A stretch of DNA of 13,769 nucleotides, taken from NCBI GenBank assembly GCA_051960855.1, contig JBQCDV010000185.1:1-13769 (forward strand), written 5' to 3'. A program made the position numbers and the translations under genes. Positions 6,406 to 11,948 of the stretch are shown in pieces (position 1 is the stretch's first letter; each line of letters starts with the position of its first letter). Under the pieces are notes generated by a model. The model had not been told where the DNA came from and made no database searches. It saw only the letters and a program-made list of their open reading frames with translations. The DNA comes from JBQCDV01 sp051960855. Its GTDB lineage: Bacteria; Actinomycetota; Actinomycetes; JAJZTN01.

Positions 6406-6458
6406 ATGGGTCACGAGCGGCGTCGTGAGCACCGCCCAACACGGTGTTCCTGACCCAT
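6406..6458. repeat. 53-bp hairpin element, copy 3 (diverged)
   Basis: It begins ATGGGTCACGAGC and ends TGACCCAT, and is again exactly 53 bp. The ends pair for 8 bp, then after a C-C mismatch for 5 more (two G-U), then after a G-G mismatch for 3 more. The loop differs from copies 1 and 2. It lies 20 bp past the DUF6350 stop and might also help end transcription. Its distance from the other two copies (about 2.5 kb) shows that the family is dispersed as well as tandem. Confidence 0.8.
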
Positions 6459-6467
6459 GTCGCAGGT

Positions 6468-6541
6468 GGGACCTGGGAGCGGGAGCCGGAGACGGGGGAG
6501 CCGGAGCCGGGAGCCGGAGACCGGGGGAGCCGGAGACCGGG
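6468..6541 (+). repeat. G-rich imperfect tandem repeat with G-quadruplex potential
   Basis: AGCCGGAG recurs at 6484, 6499, 6512 and 6528 (13-16 bp apart), joined by runs of three to five G. Seven G runs of three or more lie on the plus strand (6468, 6475, 6481, 6494, 6509, 6523, 6539). The first four give GGG-N4-GGG-N3-GGG-N10-GGGGG. It sits in the convergent gap between the DUF6350 gene and the small membrane-protein gene. Confidence 0.75.
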
Positions 6542-6565
6542 TGCTGAGAGTCCCGGGCCGAGGCG

Positions 6566-7009
6566 TCACACCGACGGGATGACCAGCCCGAACCGCTGCT
6601 GCAGGTCCCGGTCGAGCTGACGCTGGCACACCTGCTGCGCCTCGGTGGTGTTGGCGCCGGCCTGGCACTGCCCATACCGGTCCAGCTCGTCGCGGATCAG
6701 GAAACCGATGACGGTGCCGAGCCCGGCGACAACGACACCTGCGAGCGCCACGCCGAGCGCCACCCGTCCAGCCGCTGAATGCCGCTGTCGCCACCCCTCG
6801 TAGACGGCCAGCCCTGCGAGCAGCAGGCCGAGCAGTGCCCACGGCCACAGCAGCAGACCGTCCAGCAGGCCGAAGGCGCCGAGGATGATCGTCCGACCCG
6901 GCGCGCGGCGGGGTCGGCGTCCCCGGGGATCAGGGGTCTGCCCGGCGCCAGGGGCCTGCGCTGGATCAGGGGTCGGGCCGGTGCCTGGGGTCGGGCCGGT
7001 CGAGGTCAC
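6566..7009 (-). CDS. Small membrane protein, proline-rich N-terminus and two transmembrane helices (DUF4190-like?)
   Basis: 147 aa from GTG at 7009; an ATG at 7090 would extend the frame by 27 codons but overlaps purN, so I prefer the GTG. Seen: residues 1-38 rich in Pro/Gly/Thr with a repeated GPTP, then Arg-rich RRPRRAPGR, helix 1 (about 40-65), helix 2 (about 82-105), and a polar tail with Cys115 and Cys128 and the segment EAQQVCQRQLDRDLQQRF. The two helices with a small polar turn (YEGWRQRHSAAGR) recall DUF4190-type proteins, but I am not sure of the family. The Arg stretch predicts the N-terminus inside; the Cys-bearing tail would then also be cytoplasmic if both helices span. Its start lies only 19 bp from that of the divergent purN. 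Confidence 0.65.
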   Translation of the reverse strand: MTSTGPTPGTGPTPDPAQAPGAGQTPDPRGRRPRRAPGRTIILGAFGLLDGLLLWPWALLGLLLAGLAVYEGWRQRHSAAGRVALGVALAGVVVAGLGTVIGFLIRDELDRYGQCQAGANTTEAQQVCQRQLDRDLQQRFGLVIPSV

Positions 7010-7014
7010 CCCGA

Positions 7015-7020
7015 TATCGT
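7015..7020 (+). promoter_or_regulatory. Candidate -10 element for leaderless purN mRNA
   Basis: TATCGT fits the TANNNT actinobacterial -10 pattern and ends 8 nt before the purN GTG (7029), the spacing expected when transcription starts at the first base of the start codon. No ribosome-binding sequence precedes that GTG, which also favours a leaderless message. No clear -35 is visible. Confidence 0.4.
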
Positions 7021-7028
7021 GACGGCCC

Positions 7029-7652
7029 GTGCCGCGGATCGCGAACCTCCCCGCACGCCTGGTGGTGCTCGCCTCCGGCGGTGGCAGCAACCTCGGCGCC
7101 CTGCTCGAGGCATGCCAGGACCCTTCCTACGGCGCCACCGTGGTCGCGGTCGGCACCGACCGGCACGGCGTCGGGGCCCTCGACCTCGCAGCGGCCGCCG
7201 GCATCCCGTCATTCACCGAGAGCGTCAAGCACTACCCCGACCGAGCTGCCTGGGACGCGGCGCTCACCGAGGCGGTGGCCGTCCACGAGCCGGACCTGGT
7301 CATCTCCGCCGGCTTCCTCAAACTCGTCGGCCCCGCGTTCCTGGCGAAGTTCGGTGGCCGCTACGTCAACACCCACAACGCGCTGCTGCCGGCGTTCCCC
7401 GGCATCCACGGGCCCCGTGACGCCCTCGCCTACGGCGTCAAGCTCAGCGGAGCCACCCTCTTCGTGGTCGACGACGGCGTCGACACCGGAGCGATCATCG
7501 CCCAGGTCGCCGTCCCCGTCCTAGACGACGACACCGAAGACGCCCTCACCGAGCGCATCAAGTCCGCCGAGCGCGTCCAGCTCGTCGAGTGCATCGGGCG
7601 CATGGCCCGAGAGGGCTGGACCGTCACCGGAAGGAAGGTCACGATTCCGTGA
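7029..7652 (+). CDS. purN: Phosphoribosylglycinamide formyltransferase
   Basis: 207-aa GAR transformylase: it moves the formyl group of 10-formyl-tetrahydrofolate onto glycinamide ribonucleotide, the third step of purine synthesis, in the cytoplasm. Seen: the phosphate-binding loop ASGGGSNLGALL near the N-terminus, VISAGFLKLVG, and the catalytic segment NTHNALLPAFPGIHG with Asn114 and His116, matching the Asn-x-His pair of the family. Asp152 lies in DGVDTGAII and is equivalent to the third catalytic residue. The start is GTG at 7029, just before the first beta strand (RLVVLASGGG); no ribosome-binding site precedes it. Its TGA overlaps the purH GTG (7649-7652), so the two are translationally coupled. 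The tail, GRKVTIP, is a normal family ending. Confidence 0.97.
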   Translation: MPRIANLPARLVVLASGGGSNLGALLEACQDPSYGATVVAVGTDRHGVGALDLAAAAGIPSFTESVKHYPDRAAWDAALTEAVAVHEPDLVISAGFLKLVGPAFLAKFGGRYVNTHNALLPAFPGIHGPRDALAYGVKLSGATLFVVDDGVDTGAIIAQVAVPVLDDDTEDALTERIKSAERVQLVECIGRMAREGWTVTGRKVTIP

Positions 7653-9304
7653 GCACCCCGAGCAACCCGACATCCCCGAACGACGCTGTCGGCACCTCCC
7701 CGAGCGCGTCCGAGGCACCGTCCGCGCCGATTGACCCCGCCCCGAACGCCGCCCGCGTCCCCCTGCGCCGAGCCCTGGTGAGCGTCTATGACAAGACCGG
7801 GCTCGAGGAGCTCGCGCGGGCGCTGCACGAGGCGGGCGTGAGCCTCGTCTCCACGGGCTCGACCGCGGCCCGTATCGAGCAGGCTGGCGTCCCCGTCACC
7901 AAGGTCGAGGAGCTGACCGGCTTTCCCGAGTGTCTGGACGGGCGCGTCAAGACGCTGCACCCGAAGGTGCATGCCGGGCTGCTCGCCGACCTCCGGCTGG
8001 AGTCCCACCAGCAGCAGCTCGCCGACCTCGGGGTCGAGCCGTTCCAGCTGGTCGTCTCCAACCTGTATCCCTTCACCGAGACCGTGATGAGCGGGGCCAG
8101 CCAGGACGAGTGCGTCGAGCAGATCGACATCGGCGGCCCGTCGATGGTCCGTGCGGCGGCGAAGAACCACGCGAGCGTCGCGGTCGTGACCGACCCCAGC
8201 CAGTACGACGCCGTTCGGGAAGCGCTGCACGACGGCGGCTTCACCCTCGCGCAGCGGCAGCGGCTGGCCGCGGAGGCGTTTGTGCACACCGCGACCTACG
8301 ACGTCCACGTGGCGAGCTGGATGGGCAACGTCGTCGGGCCGACCGACGACGGCACCGGCTTCCCGGCCTGGAGCGGCGCCACGTGGGACCGAGCGGCGGT
8401 GCTGCGATACGGCGAGAACCCCCACCAGCGGGCGGCTCTCTACCGCAACGGCTTCGGGGCCGACGGGCTGGCGCAGGCCGAGCAGCTGCACGGCAAGGAG
8501 ATGTCCTACAACAACTACGTCGACACCGACGCCGCCTGGCGCGCCGCGCACGACCACGAGCAGCCGTGCGTCGCAGTCATTAAGCACGCCAACCCGTGCG
8601 GGATCGCCATCGGACCGGACATCGCCGAGGCGCACCGCAAGGCGCATGCCTGCGACCCCGTCTCCGCTTTCGGCGGCGTCATCGCGACCAATCGCCCCGT
8701 GACGGAGGAGATGGCCCGGCAGGTCGCGGAGGTCTTCACCGAGGTCGTCGCGGCGCCGGACTTCGAGCCGGCGGCGCTGGAGATCCTGCAGCAGAAGAAG
8801 AACATCCGCCTCCTGCGCGTCCCAGGTGCGCCCAGCGCCGGTATCGAGACGCGGCGGATCAGCGGTGGCCTGCTGATGCAGGAGGTGGACCAGCTCCAGG
8901 CTGAGGGCGATGACCCTCCCACGTGGACCCTGGCCTCCGGCGAGGCCGTCGACGAGCAGACCCTGTCCGACCTCGCCTTCGCCTGGCGCGCGATCCGTGC
9001 CGTCAAGTCCAACGCGATCCTGCTCGCCCACGACGGCGCGACGGTGGGTGTGGGCATGGGTCAGGTCAACCGTGTCGACTCCTCGCGGCTGGCCGTGGCC
9101 CGCGCAGGCGACCGGGCGGCGGGGTCGGTGGCCGCGAGCGACGCGTTCTTCCCCTTCCCCGACGGGCTGCAGGTGCTGCTCGATGCTGGCGTCCGCGCGG
9201 TCGTCCAGCCCGGGGGCTCCGTGCGCGACGAGGATGTCATCACAGCCGCCCGGCAAGCCGGCGTGACGCTCTACCTCACCGGCACGCGGCACTTCTTCCA
9301 CTGA
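7649..9304 (+). CDS. purH: Bifunctional AICAR transformylase/IMP cyclohydrolase
   Basis: 551 aa from GTG 7649, which overlaps the purN stop (GTGA); AAGGAAGG at 7631-7638 supports it. The enzyme carries out the last two steps of IMP synthesis: formylation of AICAR with 10-formyl-THF, then ring closure. The N-terminal MGS-like cyclohydrolase domain starts near residue 38 (RRALVSVYDKTGLEEL, STGST at 68-72, GRVKTLHPKVHAG from 98). The transformylase domain carries RYGENPHQ (253-260), SYNNY, the catalytic Lys312-His313 in KHANPCGIA, and SAFGGV. The C-terminus LTGTRHFFH is typical. Oddity: residues 1-35 are a low-complexity Ser/Pro/Ala stretch before the conserved domain; no better start with a ribosome site is visible, and such tails occur in actinobacterial PurH. 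Confidence 0.97.
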   Translation: MSTPSNPTSPNDAVGTSPSASEAPSAPIDPAPNAARVPLRRALVSVYDKTGLEELARALHEAGVSLVSTGSTAARIEQAGVPVTKVEELTGFPECLDGRVKTLHPKVHAGLLADLRLESHQQQLADLGVEPFQLVVSNLYPFTETVMSGASQDECVEQIDIGGPSMVRAAAKNHASVAVVTDPSQYDAVREALHDGGFTLAQRQRLAAEAFVHTATYDVHVASWMGNVVGPTDDGTGFPAWSGATWDRAAVLRYGENPHQRAALYRNGFGADGLAQAEQLHGKEMSYNNYVDTDAAWRAAHDHEQPCVAVIKHANPCGIAIGPDIAEAHRKAHACDPVSAFGGVIATNRPVTEEMARQVAEVFTEVVAAPDFEPAALEILQQKKNIRLLRVPGAPSAGIETRRISGGLLMQEVDQLQAEGDDPPTWTLASGEAVDEQTLSDLAFAWRAIRAVKSNAILLAHDGATVGVGMGQVNRVDSSRLAVARAGDRAAGSVAASDAFFPFPDGLQVLLDAGVRAVVQPGGSVRDEDVITAARQAGVTLYLTGTRHFFH

Positions 9305-9366
9305 CGCGCCCCGGACGCCCGCCGCTCTATCCGCTCGCTTCGACGCTCTCCCAAAGGTGGTCAACG

Positions 9367-10572
9367 ATGACCAGCGACACCAAGGCTCTCGAGACTGACC
9401 TTCTCGACACCGACAGCCTGCTCGACGACGACGAACGGGACCTGCGCCGCGTCGTTCGGGAGTTCGCGTGGGCGAAGGTCGAGCCGCGCATCGCCGAGTG
9501 GTTCGAGTCGGGGCACCCGCCGGAGGACGAGATCCGAGCGCTGATGCGCGAGCTCGGTGGTCTCGGGCTGCTCGGCATGCACCTCGAGGGTTACGGCTGC
9601 GCGGGCACCAGCGCGACCGCCTACGGACTGGCCTGTCTCGAGCTCGACGCCGTCGACGCCGCGCTGCGCAGCATGGTGTCGGTGCAGGGCAGCCTCGCGA
9701 TGTACGCGATCCGGCGGTTCGGCTCGGAGGAGCAGCGGCAGCGGTGGCTGCCGGGGATGGCGGCTGGCGAGCTCATCGGGTGCTTCGGCCTGACCGAGCC
9801 CGACGCTGGCAGCGACCCGGCCAGCATGCGCACCACCGCCCGTCGTGACGGCGACGAGTGGGTGCTCAACGGCGGCAAGATGTGGATCACCAACGGCACG
9901 ATCGCGAACGTCGCTGTCGTGTGGGCCCGTGTCGTCGAAGGCGACGGCAGCCGTGGTCGCGTGCGCGGCTTCCTCGTCCCGACCGAGACGCCGGGCTTCC
10001 GTGCCTCCCTCGTGCCCCGGAAGCTCTCCCTGCGCGCCTCGCTGACCGCCGAGCTCACCTTCGACAACGTGCGGCTTCCCGCCGACGCGATGCTGCCGGA
10101 GGCAGACGGTCTGGGGGCGCCGCTGAGCTGTCTCAACGAGGCCCGCTTCGGCATCGTCTTCGGCGTCATGGGGGCGGCCCGCACGTGTCTGCAGACGGCG
10201 CGGGACTACTCGCTGTCGCGGGTGCAGTTCGGCAAGCCGATCGCGTCCTTCCAGCTGACGCAGGCCAAACTCACCGAGATGGCCGTCGCGGTCGGGCAGG
10301 GAACGCTGCTCGCGATCCACCTCGGCCGGCTCAAGGACGCAGGTCGGCTGCGGCCGGAGCAGGTGAGTGCCGGCAAGTACGCCAACGTCGCCTCCGCCCT
10401 CGACGTCGCCCGCACCGCCCGCACGGTCCTGGGCGGCAGCGGCATCACCCTCGACTACCCCGTGATGCGCCACGCGGCGAACCTCGAGACCGTCCTCACC
10501 TACGAGGGCACCCACGAGATGCACACCCTGGTCGTCGGCCAAGCGCTGACGGGCATCAACGCCTTCCGATAG
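9367..10572 (+). CDS. gcdH: Acyl-CoA dehydrogenase, glutaryl-CoA dehydrogenase type
   Basis: 401-aa FAD-dependent acyl-CoA dehydrogenase that closely follows the glutaryl-CoA dehydrogenase pattern, as I recall the human enzyme. This enzyme oxidises and decarboxylates glutaryl-CoA to crotonyl-CoA in lysine/tryptophan breakdown. Seen: EGYGCAGTSATAYGL, Arg101 in LRSMVSVQGSLAM (equivalent to the Arg that binds the glutaryl carboxylate), GCFGLTEPDAGSDPASM, KMWITNG, KLSLRASLTAELTFDNV, RVQFGKPIASFQL, LGGSGI, and the catalytic base Glu380 in TYEGTHEMHTLVVG. ATG 9367 is set by AAAGGTGG at 9353-9360. The 62-bp gap after purH lets it be co-transcribed or separate; no promoter is obvious. It is unrelated to the purine genes by pathway. 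No electron-transfer flavoprotein or CoA-transferase gene is nearby, so glutaryl specificity rests on the residues alone. Confidence 0.88.
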   Translation: MTSDTKALETDLLDTDSLLDDDERDLRRVVREFAWAKVEPRIAEWFESGHPPEDEIRALMRELGGLGLLGMHLEGYGCAGTSATAYGLACLELDAVDAALRSMVSVQGSLAMYAIRRFGSEEQRQRWLPGMAAGELIGCFGLTEPDAGSDPASMRTTARRDGDEWVLNGGKMWITNGTIANVAVVWARVVEGDGSRGRVRGFLVPTETPGFRASLVPRKLSLRASLTAELTFDNVRLPADAMLPEADGLGAPLSCLNEARFGIVFGVMGAARTCLQTARDYSLSRVQFGKPIASFQLTQAKLTEMAVAVGQGTLLAIHLGRLKDAGRLRPEQVSAGKYANVASALDVARTARTVLGGSGITLDYPVMRHAANLETVLTYEGTHEMHTLVVGQALTGINAFR

Positions 10573-10697
10573 GCAGGCGCGGTTCCGACGCATCGAGGCT
10601 TTCCGAACGGCGCTGCCACTAGCCCGCGCGGTGCGTCCCTGTGCCCCCAACTTGGGCGTTGGCGCCGGCACCCTGCTGGATGGGAGACTGCGGCCTC

Positions 10698-11558
10698 GTG
10701 AGTGCGCAGATCTTGGACGGCAAGGCCACCGCGGCAGTCATCAAGGACGAGCTGCGTGAGCGTGTGGCGCGGCTGCGGGAGCGCGGTGTCACACCCGGAC
10801 TGGGCACTGTCCTGGTCGGCGACGACCCCTCCAGCGCGGCCTACGTCGCCGGCAAGCACCGGGACTGCGCCAGCGTGGGCCTCACGTCGATCGAGCGCGT
10901 CCTGCCGGCGACCGCAACGCAGCAGCAGGTCGAGGACGTCGTCCGCGAGCTCAATGCCGACCCCGCCTGCACCGGCTACATCGTCCAGCTGCCGCTGCCC
11001 AAGGGCCTGAACGAGGGCCGGATCCTGGAGCTGGTCGACCCGGACAAGGATGCCGACGGCCTGCACCCGACCAACCTCGGCCGGCTCGTGCTGATGCAGC
11101 CGGCTCCGCTGCCCTGCACGCCCCGCGGCTGCCTGGAGCTGCTGCACCGCTACGGCGTCGGCACGGCGGGCGCGCACGTCGTGGTGGTCGGCCGCGGAGT
11201 GACGGCCGGTCGTCCGATGGGCCTGCTCTTCACAAGGCGCTCCGAGAACGCCACCGTCACCACGTGCCACACCGGCACCAAGGACCTGGCCGAGGAGGTC
11301 CGACGCGCTGACATCGTCATCGCCGCCGCCGGTGTGCCAGGGCTCATCACCGCCGACATGGTCCGACCAGGCGCCGCGGTCCTCGACGTCGGCAGCACCC
11401 GCGTCGTCGGTGAGGACGGCAAGGCGCGCTACGTCGGCGATGTTGCTCCCGAGGTGCGCGACGTCGCCTCCTGGCTGGCGCCGATGCCGGGCGGCATCGG
11501 TCCGATGACCCGCGCGATGCTCCTGACGAACGTCGTGGAGCGGGCTGAGGCGGGCTGA
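10698..11558 (+). CDS. folD: Bifunctional methylene-THF dehydrogenase/methenyl-THF cyclohydrolase
   Basis: 286 aa from GTG 10698, chosen because the conserved start SAQILDGKATA follows at once and GGGAG lies at 10682-10686. In-frame starts further up (ATG 10680, GTG 10641) would add unconserved residues. FolD interconverts 5,10-methylene-THF and 10-formyl-THF in the cytoplasm, using NADP or NAD. Seen: Tyr49 and Lys53 in SSAAYVAGKH (catalytic pair), GYIVQLPLP with Gln98, DADGLHPTNLG with Asp120, PCTPRG, the nucleotide-binding GRGVTAGRP (165-173), and the C-terminal MPGGIGPMTRAMLLTNV. The usual residue at position 170 in related proteins is Val rather than Ala. It makes the formyl donor used by PurN and PurH just upstream. 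DUF3017 follows 4 bp later. Confidence 0.96.
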   Translation: MSAQILDGKATAAVIKDELRERVARLRERGVTPGLGTVLVGDDPSSAAYVAGKHRDCASVGLTSIERVLPATATQQQVEDVVRELNADPACTGYIVQLPLPKGLNEGRILELVDPDKDADGLHPTNLGRLVLMQPAPLPCTPRGCLELLHRYGVGTAGAHVVVVGRGVTAGRPMGLLFTRRSENATVTTCHTGTKDLAEEVRRADIVIAAAGVPGLITADMVRPGAAVLDVGSTRVVGEDGKARYVGDVAPEVRDVASWLAPMPGGIGPMTRAMLLTNVVERAEAG

Positions 11559-11562
11559 CGGC

Positions 11563-11901
11563 ATGCCGTCGAGCGCTCCGCGGTTCTCAGCGCGGCAGGA
11601 GTGGCCCATGCTGCTGGTCCTCGGAGTGGCCGCCCTGGGCATCGCGGTCGTCGTGCTGGTGGGCTTCCGCCCCGGCTGCATCGTCGTGGGAGCGGCCGTG
11701 CTGGTGGCTGGTCTCCTGCGCGTTGCGCTGCCCGAGCGCCAGACGGGGATGCTCGTCATCCGCAGCAAGCCGCTCGACCTCCTGACGATGGGGGCTCTCG
11801 GGGCCGCTCTCGTGGTCGCGGCGGTGGTCGTGCCGGCCCACCTGGTCAACCCCTCCGCAGGGGTCGGCACCGTCGTCATCACTCCGACCCCCGCCCCCTG
11901 A
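11563..11901 (+). CDS. DUF3017 small membrane protein
   Basis: 112 aa, starting 4 bp after folD, so almost surely in the same operon. Three hydrophobic helices are visible: about 13-35 (after the opening EWPMLLVLGV), 37-55 (GCIVVGAAVLVAGLLRVAL) and 71-93 (LLTMGALGAALVVAAVVV). The short polar segment LPERQTGMLVIRSKPLDL between helices 2 and 3 is the hallmark of DUF3017, a family that follows folD in many actinobacteria (as beside Rv3356c in M. tuberculosis, from memory). Its function is unknown. Downstream lies a GC hairpin at the convergent helicase gene's stop. Confidence 0.87.
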   Translation: MPSSAPRFSARQEWPMLLVLGVAALGIAVVVLVGFRPGCIVVGAAVLVAGLLRVALPERQTGMLVIRSKPLDLLTMGALGAALVVAAVVVPAHLVNPSAGVGTVVITPTPAP

Positions 11902-11923
11902 CGCTGCTGGGGGACTCGTCGCC

Positions 11924-11948
11924 CGCCGCCGCCTCACGGGCGGCGGCG
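11924..11948. terminator. GC hairpin spanning the helicase stop codon, shared with the folD operon
   Basis: CGCCGCCGCC (11924-11933) and GGCGGCGGCG (11939-11948) form a perfect 10-bp stem around the loop TCACG. The minus-strand helicase stop codon (11934-11936) lies in the loop, and the last Arg/Pro codons form one arm. It sits 23 bp after the DUF3017 stop, so it can end both convergent transcripts. No T-run is present. GC-triplet runs can arise by chance in such DNA, but symmetry at this exact place is suggestive. Confidence 0.65.

Noticed and set aside
9050..9072. ATGGGTCAG inside purH as another copy of the 53-bp element
   Set aside because: It encodes the conserved Met-Gly-Gln of purH and has no complementary 3' end at 53 bp.
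7430..9364. 644-codon minus-strand frame opposite purN-purH
   Set aside because: purH is unmistakable on the plus strand. The antisense frame is compositionally biased and without any motif.
8923..9366. N-terminal extension of the acyl-CoA dehydrogenase to 549 aa
   Set aside because: The extension lies within purH in another frame. The ATG at 9367 has a good ribosome-binding site and gives the normal 401-aa length.
10573..10697. Folate riboswitch or small RNA before folD
   Set aside because: Only a weak 5-bp hairpin (10647-10662) is visible, with no recognisable aptamer pattern.
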